Below, in pieces: positions 51,841 through 61,669 of a stretch of DNA of 64,000 nt (position 1 is the stretch's first letter; every line of letters begins with the position of its first letter). Location: NCBI GenBank assembly GCA_958295955.1, contig OY282420.1, positions 1,874,435-1,938,434 on the forward strand. The letters are read 5' to 3'. The notes under the pieces were generated by a model. That model was not told where the DNA came from and ran no database searches. It saw nothing but the letters and a program-made list of their open reading frames with translations. The position numbers and the translations under genes were made by a program. This DNA comes from an uncultured Bryobacterales bacterium (GTDB lineage: Bacteria > Acidobacteriota > Terriglobia > Bryobacterales > UBA6623).

Positions 51841-51868
51841 GCTTGAAGTAGAGTGCTTGAAGTAGAGT
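51841..51868. repeat. Perfect 14-bp direct duplication upstream of the small coiled-coil gene
   Basis: GCTTGAAGTAGAGT occurs twice head to tail and ends 7 bp before the ATG at 51876. A third partial match (CCTTGAAG) precedes it. It may be a recent slippage event in the promoter or ribosome-binding region. Confidence 0.9.
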
Positions 51869-51875
51869 AAGGTGC

Positions 51876-52106
51876 ATGGCTGTGCTTGCATTCGATACCC
51901 TCAAGGCCGCAAAGACACTCAAGGAAGCCGGGTTCGAGGAAGCCCAGGCTGAAGCCGTTGTCGCCGCGGTCGGCGGCGCCATGGGCGAGAACGTCGCGAC
52001 AAAGGCTGACCTGGCCGCTTTGGAAGCCCGGCTCTACCGACATCTTTGGATCATGGCTGCCGGAATCGTTGGCGTCACGGTTACGTTGATGAAGCTGATC
52101 CCGTGA
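51876..52106 (+). CDS. Small DUF1640-like coiled-coil membrane protein
   Basis: A 76-aa protein. Residues 1-52 match the pattern of CCDC90/DUF1640-type proteins (FDTLKAAKTLKEAGFEEAQAEAVVAAV, then ATKADLAALEARL), and residues about 57-74 are one C-terminal transmembrane helix (WIMAAGIVGVTVTLMKLI). Such proteins form trimeric coiled coils anchored in the membrane; their bacterial role is unclear. They are common next to accessory or phage-derived genes. TAAGG lies just before the ATG. Confidence 0.8.
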   Translation: MAVLAFDTLKAAKTLKEAGFEEAQAEAVVAAVGGAMGENVATKADLAALEARLYRHLWIMAAGIVGVTVTLMKLIP

Positions 52107-52241
52107 CTTGCCGTGATTGAACATCTGGGGGCCTTCGATAAGCGTCTGCCAGGAAACGCCATGTTGGGCCAACAGGAAAAGATGCGCCCCTGAAGCGATC
52201 TCAAGGTTCCAGAAAAATGGCCAACTCAGGATTTCAAGCCG

Positions 52242-52375
52242 CTCATTCGCTCTCGCGGGTGATGAAGGGGCTCTCGCGCCCCGCGGTTCGTGGCGGCTTG
52301 GCCTCGACGACAGTCCGTATTCGATGGAATTTGGAATCCATGTCACGGCTCCGACAACCGAGCTATCATAGCACG
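52242..52375 (-). pseudogene. Internally deleted copy of the Phd-type antitoxin gene and its operator
   Basis: The segment matches both ends of the intact antitoxin locus. 52242-52303 corresponds to the antitoxin 3' end and the first codons of the toxin (50250-50305), and 52304-52375 to the antitoxin start and operator (50485-50565; CTATCATAG remains of the palindrome). The middle, about 179 bp in the intact copy, is missing, and the junction falls at CTTGG, which is present at both borders in the intact gene (50301-50305 and 50480-50484). The loss is not a multiple of three. The toxin start retains ATG but meets a stop after five codons. From 52107 to 52241 nothing else is recognised. Confidence 0.8.
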
Positions 52376-52388
52376 AGGAGAGTATGAA

Positions 52389-53465
52389 ATGTTTTGTCAG
52401 GAATGTGGCAAACCAATCGCCACGGAAATCCGATACTGCGCAAATTGCGGTACGCACGTTTCGGAGCAAGTGATGCAAGATAAAGCTGCCACCACATACA
52501 CAGCAATCCGGGAATTGACTGGAGTTGACGGTCACAAGTTACTGAATCGTCCCGAGATTACTCACCTGCCATCAATCCTGGAAGAAGGGGAGATGCCGGA
52601 GTGCGTAACGACGAATAGCCATCTGTCCATCGCGATTGCCACCGACAGGCGGATTATCAACATCAAGAAATCATATTGGAACGACTCGATCAATAAGGTC
52701 GAATCGTATCCATATGCCGACATTCTCTCGATCAAAGCGGGCAGGGGAATTTCCGAACACCCCTTGGCAATAGAAATTTCCGGGAAAATACACAGGATTG
52801 ATGCAGATAAAGAGACACGTTTTACTTTCGCCGAATTTGTGGCTGGCAGGATACGGTTACCTAAATCTGGGGAAACTGGGGATAAAATCGAATCCGCTGT
52901 CAAAGATAGCGGGCCTATAAAACAAGATCCTAGAGGTGCTGAGATTAACGCGCAGATTAAGAATCTTGACGACATGTCCAGGGTATTAGGGTACCGTGAG
53001 ATCAAAGAACTACCCAATATTCTGTGGGATTCAGAGCATATCTATGACATCGTCCAAGGACTGTACGACAGTGGGCGGGGGATTCTTGTATCCACGGACA
53101 GACGGCTCATCTTTGTGAACAAAGGCATGATTTATGGTCTTAAAGTAGAGGACTTCCCGAACGACAAGATTACGTCGATTCAGTATGAGATCAAGCTACT
53201 ATTGGGCTCGATCACGATCTTTGCCTCGGGTAATAAAGCCGTTGTAGAACATGTGGACAAGAAGCGGGCACGTGCGTTCGCAGAAGGGGTCCGAGCACGG
53301 CTGGCTGCTGGGAGTGAGCCTGTCGCTACCCCGACGGCAACCAGGGGCGACCACACAGAAGACGATGTGGCGGGTCAGCTGGAAAAGCTGGCTACACTGA
53401 AAGAAAAAAGAATTCTGACTGAAGAAGAGTTTGCCGCGAAGAAAAAACAAATACTTGGCATCTAA
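52389..53465 (+). CDS. Zinc-ribbon, bacterial PH-like and SHOCT domain protein
   Basis: A 358-aa protein. The N-terminal zinc ribbon is C3-x2-C6 ... C17-x2-C20 (MFCQECGKPIATEIRYCANCG). Two similar beta-rich regions follow (about residues 65-165 and 215-320), each with an ATDRRIINIKKS or STDRRLIFVNKG strand typical of bacterial PH-like domains. The C-terminus (about 325-358; LEKLATLKEKRILTEEEFAAKKKQIL) is a SHOCT motif. Such proteins are thought to oligomerise or bind membranes; function is unknown. GAGGAG lies before the ATG. Base composition is less G+C rich than in the core genes. It is followed by a gene with a near-identical 5' end. Confidence 0.85.
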   Translation: MFCQECGKPIATEIRYCANCGTHVSEQVMQDKAATTYTAIRELTGVDGHKLLNRPEITHLPSILEEGEMPECVTTNSHLSIAIATDRRIINIKKSYWNDSINKVESYPYADILSIKAGRGISEHPLAIEISGKIHRIDADKETRFTFAEFVAGRIRLPKSGETGDKIESAVKDSGPIKQDPRGAEINAQIKNLDDMSRVLGYREIKELPNILWDSEHIYDIVQGLYDSGRGILVSTDRRLIFVNKGMIYGLKVEDFPNDKITSIQYEIKLLLGSITIFASGNKAVVEHVDKKRARAFAEGVRARLAAGSEPVATPTATRGDHTEDDVAGQLEKLATLKEKRILTEEEFAAKKKQILGI

Positions 53466-53482
53466 CACAAGGAGAGCATGAA

Positions 53483-54487
53483 ATGTTTTGCCAGAAATGC
53501 GGCAAGCCAATTGCCGCTGGAACCCGGTACTGCACGAATTGCGGTACGCACGTTTCGGCGCAAATGACTGCATCGCAGCAACAGCCATCCCCCCCTTCGC
53601 CTGCGGCCTCTCCCGACGACTCTCAGGTATCACAAACGGGGAATATGTTTCGCCATAAATGGGTCTGGGTAGTAGGTGTCCTGATCGTGATTGGGGCAAT
53701 AAGTGGAGAGGAAAATAGGGGCGGATTGTTGATTCTCGTGAGTATTGTGACAGGACTTGTGTCGTTCATCGGACTTATTCGACCGTTGCCGGGCCTCGGG
53801 TTGCCGACCAGGAAGCAGGCGGGCATAGTGTGGGCGGCGTCATTTGTGTTGTTTGTCATCGGTGGATCGTTGCTGACGCCTGATCTCAAGCCGAAGCAAT
53901 CTGCAGTACGGGAAGCACGAGAACAAGAGCAGCAGGAGACGGCAGAACAGATGGAGACAGGCACCGGAGAGTCGCCTGTAGATGTGAGGACTGAACCGGA
54001 ATTCGTTTTTACCGTTGAAGAGTTCATAGAAAGGTATCATGAAAGCACTAAAAATCTAGATTTCGAAGCTCGTATTTCAGTGAAAAGAGAGCTCGATAAT
54101 GGTGAATTCATCACCATAAATCTAGAAGATAAAATAAATAAAAATACGGGAATGATATTGAACGCAAATAGACAAACTAGAGCAGTCAGGAGTTTAACAT
54201 TCATTGGTGCTGGCGATGGAGAATTAGACTCAGGAATGGCTATATTTTCGGGAATTATTGTTTCCATTATGGCTATTGAGAATCCATCAATGCCTGCTAG
54301 TCGGAGAGGGAAAAGAATAAAGGAAGTCGGATTTCTGGAATTACTTGATGAAGAAGATATAACCTCAGAAAGATGTGACGTGAAATACATCCTCCGAAAT
54401 TCAGAAATGCTCGGTGTTTGGTTAACGGCATCGCCAGTAAAGCATCAGGCCCCCGATACCGTATGTCTTGACGCCCTTGGCCCATAG
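53483..54487 (+). CDS. Zinc-ribbon membrane protein, unknown function
   Basis: A 334-aa protein with the same zinc ribbon (C3, C6, C17, C20) as the preceding protein, then a proline/serine linker and three hydrophobic segments (about residues 58-72, 80-98 and 112-130). A charged helix follows (KQSAVREAREQEQQETAEQ), then an A+T-rich C-terminal domain of about 160 residues (FVFTVEEFIERYHESTKNLDF...) that I cannot assign. The start context AAGGAGAGC precedes the tandem ATGAAATG as in its neighbour. The two genes are 17 bp apart and form an operon. The A+T-rich 3' half suggests a different origin for the C-terminal domain. Confidence 0.8.
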   Translation: MFCQKCGKPIAAGTRYCTNCGTHVSAQMTASQQQPSPPSPAASPDDSQVSQTGNMFRHKWVWVVGVLIVIGAISGEENRGGLLILVSIVTGLVSFIGLIRPLPGLGLPTRKQAGIVWAASFVLFVIGGSLLTPDLKPKQSAVREAREQEQQETAEQMETGTGESPVDVRTEPEFVFTVEEFIERYHESTKNLDFEARISVKRELDNGEFITINLEDKINKNTGMILNANRQTRAVRSLTFIGAGDGELDSGMAIFSGIIVSIMAIENPSMPASRRGKRIKEVGFLELLDEEDITSERCDVKYILRNSEMLGVWLTASPVKHQAPDTVCLDALGP

Positions 54488-54764
54488 AAATAGATCGTTC
54501 TTCTTCGCTTTCGCAGTTCGCAGATTTTCGGAACAACTGAAATCTGTCCGTGGCAGACACAAGAGTAGATCGGCAACAATTGAGGGGCATTCCCATTGTC
54601 AAGTGCATTGTTCAGATTCCAATCTTTGTTGGTGAGAAGCGCCGTATGCATCTGGAATTCCCTGCCATTCGCGCGACTGTCCGGTAGCAACCGGATAGCC
54701 GGTGTTTTCGACGCGTAGACGACGTACAGCGATAATCCCCGCCAGGGTGAGGGGTGCGCCGGTC
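54488..54764. other. Island edge, no recognised gene
   Basis: About 280 bp between convergent genes. A minus-strand frame of 81 codons (54445-54690) overlaps the end of the zinc-ribbon gene but has no family or start signal. A shift to G+C-rich sequence occurs near 54690, which I take as the approximate right border of the accessory island. Confidence 0.35.
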
Positions 54765-55625
54765 TTACCGCGCGGTCGGGTCGCCCGGTTGGGGCAGCAG
54801 CCTCGGCGGGGGCGGAATCAGGCCCTCCGGATCGAAAAGGCGGCCGGGAAGATAGTCGGTTGCGCGCGGGCCTTCGAGCGTGCGGACCTTGATGTTGCGG
54901 TACCAGACGGGGTGGTTGTGGTGGGTCAGGGCAATGTGCCCCTCGCCCTTGAAGCCGAACCCCGGCACGCGCTTGAACTTGGTTTGCTCGATGCGGGCGA
55001 ACATTTCAGGCGAGTTGAACTCGTATTCGAGCAGCTTTTTGCCGTTGAGCCAGTGCTCGCCGTGAGTCCCGCGGACGACGATGCGCGAGCGGTTCCATTG
55101 ACCCGCCGGGTTGACCTGTTTGTCGGGGCCGGGTTTGTAGAGCAGGTAGAGAGACCCGCAACTTGAGTATTCCCAGCCTTTTTTGCGTCGATTCAAGATC
55201 GTGTCGTCGAGCAACTGGTATTCGGGGCCTGTCGCGCCGAGCAATGCCCGCGCCTTGCGCTCGCGGCTCAGGTGCGGGCGGTAGCCGGGTCCGGCCCAGG
55301 CTTTCTGCACCAAGTACTTGACGCCGCTGTTGCCGCCCTTGACCAGCTTCCAATCGAAGACGAGCTCGAAGTTTTCGAATTGGCTGATCGTGACCAGGTC
55401 GCCGCCGGAACGGTCGGCGAGCGTACGCAGGGTTCCGTCTTCGACGGTCCACGACTGGGTTGGGAACGGCGTGTCGTTAAAGCCTTCCCAGCCGGCGGTC
55501 GTCTCGCCGTCGAAGAGCAACTGCCATCCGACGAGCTTTTCAGCGTCGGTCAAGCGGTTGAGAAGTTCGCCGGCGGACGCGGCTGCGATTGCGATGGAGG
55601 CGAGTGCGGCCAAGCGGATAAGCAT
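54765..55625 (-). CDS. DUF1080 (3-keto-disaccharide hydrolase family) secreted protein
   Basis: A 286-aa protein with signal peptide (MLIRLAALASIAIAAASAGE) and a jelly-roll domain with the family hallmarks GWQLLFDGETTAGWEG, FENFELVFDWKLVKGGNSGV, TGPEYQLLDD, GQWNRSRIVVRG and GHIALTHHNHPVWYRNIKV. Members act on 3-keto-glycosides or related sugars in the periplasm; the exact substrate is unknown. The start at 55625 gives the signal peptide. It follows atpC by 104 bp on the same strand but is functionally unrelated. Confidence 0.9.
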   Translation of the reverse strand: MLIRLAALASIAIAAASAGELLNRLTDAEKLVGWQLLFDGETTAGWEGFNDTPFPTQSWTVEDGTLRTLADRSGGDLVTISQFENFELVFDWKLVKGGNSGVKYLVQKAWAGPGYRPHLSRERKARALLGATGPEYQLLDDTILNRRKKGWEYSSCGSLYLLYKPGPDKQVNPAGQWNRSRIVVRGTHGEHWLNGKKLLEYEFNSPEMFARIEQTKFKRVPGFGFKGEGHIALTHHNHPVWYRNIKVRTLEGPRATDYLPGRLFDPEGLIPPPPRLLPQPGDPTAR

Positions 55626-55729
55626 ATTCGAATCTCGTTGCGCGGGATGCGGGATTGGCGTTACAAGTCTAGCAACTCGCGGCAAAAGTTACGCAGGCGG
55701 CGTTACGCGCCTTGGGTCCGAAGCAGGAG

Positions 55730-56140
55730 CTACCGTGCGCCGGAGCCGGCGGCAGCCAAGCGGGCCCGCGCGCGCGCTATCGCCCGCCGGGCGCGGTCGG
55801 CGTCGATTTCCAGGTTCTCCATTTGCAGGCGCTTGTCGGCCCGCTCCAACGACCGGAGCGCGCGCTCGCGGTCGATCTCGGGCGCGGGCTCGGCGGTCGC
55901 CGCCAGCACCCGAACGCGGTCAGGAAGGATTTCGGCGACTCCTCCGTTCAGCGCCAGATAGCTGTCGCCTGCGCCGGTCTTGAAGGTCAAAACCCCCGTG
56001 CCGATCTCCGCCATCATCGGCGCATGACCGGGCAGCACGCCCTTGTAGCCGGTGGCAAGCGGCAGTTGCGCCGCGCTCGTCTCCTCGCGGACGACCTGCC
56101 GCTCGGGAACCGCGACTTCCAATGTCATCTGCCGGCTCAT
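55730..56140 (-). CDS. atpC: ATP synthase F1 epsilon subunit
   Basis: A 136-aa epsilon subunit of the F1 central stalk, which couples rotation and inhibits ATP hydrolysis. The N-terminal beta-sandwich is typical (LEVAVPERQVVREETSAAQLPLATGYKGVLPGHAPMM), followed by the helical C-terminal hairpin rich in Arg and Ala. It is the last gene of the F1 operon, 4 bp after atpD. Confidence 0.93.
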   Translation of the reverse strand: MSRQMTLEVAVPERQVVREETSAAQLPLATGYKGVLPGHAPMMAEIGTGVLTFKTGAGDSYLALNGGVAEILPDRVRVLAATAEPAPEIDRERALRSLERADKRLQMENLEIDADRARRAIARARARLAAAGSGAR

Positions 56141-56144
56141 TTCG

Positions 56145-58466
<2,322 letters not shown>

Positions 58467-58484
58467 CGCCAATGCGCGGCGCCG

Positions 58485-60029
58485 CTAGGCGGCCGCCGCC
58501 TCCACGGGGGCGTTCCTCGCCGCGAAGCGCTCCTTGAAGGCCGCGACCGCTTTTTTCAAAGCTTCCGTCGCCTCGTCGTCCAGCTTCTTTTTGGCGCGGA
58601 TCTGCTCGAGCGCCCCCCCGGCGCCCTCGCGGTCGAGGTAATCGTAAAGTCCTGCTTCGAATGCGCCGATCTGCGAAACTTCGAGATCGTCCAGGTAGCC
58701 GTTGGTTCCCGCGTAGATAATGGCGATCTGCTTTTCGACCGGCAGCGGCGCGTATTGCTTTTGCTTCAGCAGTTCCACCAGGCGGTCGCCGCGGTGAAGC
58801 TGCTGTTGCGAAGCTTTGTCGAGGTCGGCGCCGAACTGCGCGAACGCGGCAAGCGCGCGGTACTGGGCCAGCTCCAGGCGCAGCGTGCCGGCGATCGACT
58901 TCATCGCCTTGATCTGCGCGTTGCCGCCGACGCGGCTGACCGAGATGCCGACATCGACCGCCGGCCTCACGTTGGCGTTGAACAAGTCGGCCTGCAAGTA
59001 GATCTGGCCGTCGGTGATCGAGATCACGTTGGTCGGGATATAAGCCGAAACGTCGCCCGCCTGCGTCTCGATGAACGGCAGCGCGGTCAGCGACCCGCCG
59101 CCGAGGGCGTCGTTCAGCTTGGCGGCGCGCTCCAGCAGGCGCGAGTGCAAATAGAAAACGTCTCCCGGAAACGCCTCGCGCCCCGGCGGACGGCGCAAGA
59201 GCAGGGAAATTTCGCGGTACGCCGCGGCGTGTTTCGACAAGTCGTCGAAGACGCACAGCGCGTGGCGGCTCGAATCGCGGAAGTATTCGCCGATCGCCGT
59301 GCCCGCAAAAGGCGCCAGGAACTGCATCGGCGCCGGGTCGGCCGCCGACGCGGCGACCACGATCGTGTACTCCATCGCGCCGTTGTCTTCGAGCACTTTA
59401 ACCACCTGCGCCACCGTCGAGCGCTTTTGGCCGATGGCGGTATAGACACAGATCATGTCGCCGCCTTTTTGGTTGAGGATCGCGTCGACCGCGACGGCGG
59501 TCTTGCCCGTTTGCCGGTCGCCGATAATCAACTCGCGCTGCCCGCGGCCGATCGGAATCATCGCATCGATGGCCTTCAAACCGGTCTGCATCGGCTCGCT
59601 GACCGGCCGGCGGGCGATGACGCCGGGCGCGATGCGCTCGACCGGGTTGTACTGCGTCGTCTCGATCGGACCTTTGCCATCGATGGGCCGGCCCAAGGCA
59701 TCGACCACGCGGCCGATCATCGCCTCGCCGACCGGAATGGAAATGATCCGGCCCGTGCGCTTGACCTCGTCGCCTTCCTTCAGGTTGGAAGCATCGCCGA
59801 GCAGCACCGCGCCGACCTGGTCTTCCTCCAGGTTCATCGCAATGCCCGACACGCCGCCGGGAAAAGCCAGCAACTCGCCGGCCATGACTTTCTCCAGACC
59901 GTGCAAGCGGGCGATGCCGTCGCCGAGCGAAACGATCCAGCCGACCTCGGCGACCTCGACGGCGCCTTCGTAGTTCTCGATCTGGTCTCGAATCAATTTC
60001 GAGATTTCACCGGCGCTGATTTGTGCCAT
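58485..60029 (-). CDS. atpA: ATP synthase F1 alpha subunit
   Basis: A 514-aa non-catalytic alpha subunit. It starts [22 protein letters not shown] and has the Walker A motif [20 protein letters not shown] (about residue 170), the [14 protein letters not shown]-like element ([24 protein letters not shown]) and the [13 protein letters not shown] segment. It alternates with beta in the F1 hexamer. Second gene of the operon. Confidence 0.97.
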   Translation of the reverse strand: MAQISAGEISKLIRDQIENYEGAVEVAEVGWIVSLGDGIARLHGLEKVMAGELLAFPGGVSGIAMNLEEDQVGAVLLGDASNLKEGDEVKRTGRIISIPVGEAMIGRVVDALGRPIDGKGPIETTQYNPVERIAPGVIARRPVSEPMQTGLKAIDAMIPIGRGQRELIIGDRQTGKTAVAVDAILNQKGGDMICVYTAIGQKRSTVAQVVKVLEDNGAMEYTIVVAASAADPAPMQFLAPFAGTAIGEYFRDSSRHALCVFDDLSKHAAAYREISLLLRRPPGREAFPGDVFYLHSRLLERAAKLNDALGGGSLTALPFIETQAGDVSAYIPTNVISITDGQIYLQADLFNANVRPAVDVGISVSRVGGNAQIKAMKSIAGTLRLELAQYRALAAFAQFGADLDKASQQQLHRGDRLVELLKQKQYAPLPVEKQIAIIYAGTNGYLDDLEVSQIGAFEAGLYDYLDREGAGGALEQIRAKKKLDDEATEALKKAVAAFKERFAARNAPVEAAAA

Positions 60030-60059
60030 AGAAACTGTCCCTTGTAATTTCTCGATGTT

Positions 60060-60611
60060 CTAACCGGCCTCGCGCATCGCGCGGTCGAGCGCTTGCAGCC
60101 CGGCGCGCAGCGAGCCGTCGTAAACCATGGACCCGACGCGGACGATGCCGCCCCCCAGCACGTCCGCATCGACGACATATTGCGCCGCGATCGACTTGCC
60201 GGTCAGCGCGGCGAACCGCTCTTCGAGAGCAGCTTGCTGATCGGCGTCCAGCGCCCGCGCCGTGCGCACTTCGATCCGCGCCGCGCCGCGCCGGCGGTCG
60301 AGCCATGAGCGGTAAGCATTTACGCATTCGCCGAACAACGCGACGCGCCGGTGATCGACAACCACGTAGATGAAGTTGCGCACCTTCTCCGAGCACCCCA
60401 GCCGGTTGCAAAGCTGCGCCGTCAAGGCCCGCTTTTCCGCCGGCCGCACCGCCGGCGAAAGCAGAACGCCGCGCAACTCCGCCGAGGCTTCCAAAGCCGC
60501 CTCGAAGTCTTGAAGCTGCTGCAGAGCCTGCTCGGGGCCAAGTCCGGAACCCGGTTGGGAAACGACATCGGCCAGAGCCGAGGCGTAACGGTTAGCGATT
60601 GCAAGAGCCAT
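60060..60611 (-). CDS. atpH: ATP synthase F1 delta subunit
   Basis: A 183-aa delta (OSCP) subunit linking F1 to the peripheral stalk. The N-terminal helical domain starts MALAIANRYASALADVV, and the C-terminal part contains ALEERFAALTGKSIAAQYVVDADVLGGGIVRVGSMVYDGSLRAGLQALDRAM, the family signature. It is the first gene of atpHAGDC. Subunit b, c and a genes, normally just upstream, are absent and must lie elsewhere. An 11-codon upstream extension to 60644 is not conserved. Confidence 0.93.
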   Translation of the reverse strand: MALAIANRYASALADVVSQPGSGLGPEQALQQLQDFEAALEASAELRGVLLSPAVRPAEKRALTAQLCNRLGCSEKVRNFIYVVVDHRRVALFGECVNAYRSWLDRRRGAARIEVRTARALDADQQAALEERFAALTGKSIAAQYVVDADVLGGGIVRVGSMVYDGSLRAGLQALDRAMREAG

Positions 60612-60727
60612 GAATTTTGCGCCGGGAGCCCCGCTTCGATGCACGCATTTGAAAAGAGTTGCGGTACGCGGGTGAACGCTGGGGCCTGCAAGGCTGCTTC
60701 GAACCGCCGAAAGGCCCTGAAACCATT

Positions 60728-60756
60728 AAGCTAGCACAACCGCTCCGGCGGGTCAA
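60728..60756 (-). promoter_or_regulatory. Promoter of the F1 ATP synthase operon
   Basis: On the minus strand TTGACC (60751-60756, five of six matches) is followed after 17 nt by TAGCTT (60728-60733), preceded by a TG one base before the box (extended -10). It lies about 117 bp upstream of atpH. Confidence 0.6.
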
Positions 60757-60785
60757 CCAAGACGCTTCCCGCACGAGAGAAAACG

Positions 60786-60815
60786 TTGCTTTCTCATGGA
60801 GCGTTGTTTCAGAAT
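60786..60815 (+). promoter_or_regulatory. Possible promoter of the zinc-ribbon/RDD gene
   Basis: TTGCTT (60786-60791) and CAGAAT (60810-60815) are separated by 18 nt and end 14 nt before the ATG at 60830. The leader would be only about 7 nt. Confidence 0.4.
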
Positions 60816-60829
60816 GAAATTCCCCCCGC

Positions 60830-61603
60830 ATGCGCTGCTCCCACTGCGGCTACTGGAATTCGGAAGGCAACCATCGCTGCACGCATTGCGGCCGCCGGTT
60901 CGAGCTTGTCGACGGCGTTTCCGCGGTCGTCGCGCGCGGCTCGAAAAGCGCCGGCAAGCCGGATTCGCCGCGGCCATTGCCCGCGCCGCAAGCCGCGCCG
61001 GCGCCGGGCGGGCGGGACTCGCCGGCCGATTTTCCACCGCGCAGCGGCGCCGCGGCGGCGTCCCGGCAGCTTCCGCTGCCGCTGCCGCGAAACCCGGAGT
61101 CTGCGGGCGCCGCGATGTCTCAGGCCGCCCCGCTTCTCCCCCTGCGGCCAAGGTCCGCCAAAACTTCTCGCGCCGCGGCCGCGCAGGCCGCCCCGCTCAA
61201 ACGGCGCGCTCTGGCCTGCTTCCTGGACGGGATATTGATCGCCGCCGCCGGCGCAATCTTCGTTTTCGGCTTCACCGGCCTTAAAACCTATCTGCGGCCC
61301 GATTCCGCCGCGGAAATCGGGGTCAAAACCGCCGCCTTCGTGTTTTTCATCCTGCTCTGTTTCTATTGGTCGATTTTTATCTACTTCACCGGCCGCACCC
61401 AAGGGATGCAATGGGCGCGGCTCGAAATCGCCGCTCTCGACGGAACGGAGCCGACGGACTCCCAGCGCCTGATGCGGATATTGGGAACGATCGTCAGCAC
61501 GGTCTCGTTTGGAATCGGTTTCGCCTGGGCTTTTATCGATGAACGCAAGCTCACCTTCCACGACAACATGTCGAAGACCGTGATCGTGGAATCGAGCCGG
61601 TAA
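60830..61603 (+). CDS. Zinc-ribbon and RDD-family membrane protein
   Basis: A 257-aa protein. The N-terminal zinc ribbon is C3-x2-C6 ... C17-x2-C20 (MRCSHCGYWNSEGNHRCTHCG), followed by a long Pro/Ala-rich linker (about residues 35-120). An RDD domain with three transmembrane helices begins at PLKRRALACFLDGILIAAAGAIFVFGF and continues with FFILLCFYWSIFIYFTGRTQGMQWARLEI. RDD proteins are suspected transporters or membrane anchors, with unknown substrate. Divergent from the ATP synthase operon. Confidence 0.87.
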   Translation: MRCSHCGYWNSEGNHRCTHCGRRFELVDGVSAVVARGSKSAGKPDSPRPLPAPQAAPAPGGRDSPADFPPRSGAAAASRQLPLPLPRNPESAGAAMSQAAPLLPLRPRSAKTSRAAAAQAAPLKRRALACFLDGILIAAAGAIFVFGFTGLKTYLRPDSAAEIGVKTAAFVFFILLCFYWSIFIYFTGRTQGMQWARLEIAALDGTEPTDSQRLMRILGTIVSTVSFGIGFAWAFIDERKLTFHDNMSKTVIVESSR

Positions 61604-61652
61604 GCCGCCGGCAATTTCAGAACGGAATTCGCCGCCCGCGGGCGTAAGCGTG

Positions 61653-61658
61653 TACAAT
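61653..61658 (+). promoter_or_regulatory. -10 box TACAAT before the acyl-CoA dehydrogenase gene
   Basis: TACAAT (five of six matches) ends 11 nt before the ATG at 61670, giving a predicted leader of about 4 nt. No Shine-Dalgarno sequence is visible. Confidence 0.5.
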
Positions 61659-61669
61659 GGCGAATCGCC

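Noticed and set aside
52107-52241. Toxin remnant next to the deleted antitoxin copy
   Set aside because: Only the toxin start codon region matches; translations of the rest show no PIN-domain motif, so no toxin fragment is claimed.
54445-54690. 81-codon minus-strand ORF at the island edge
   Set aside because: It overlaps the 3' end of the zinc-ribbon gene, has no ribosome-binding site and no family resemblance.
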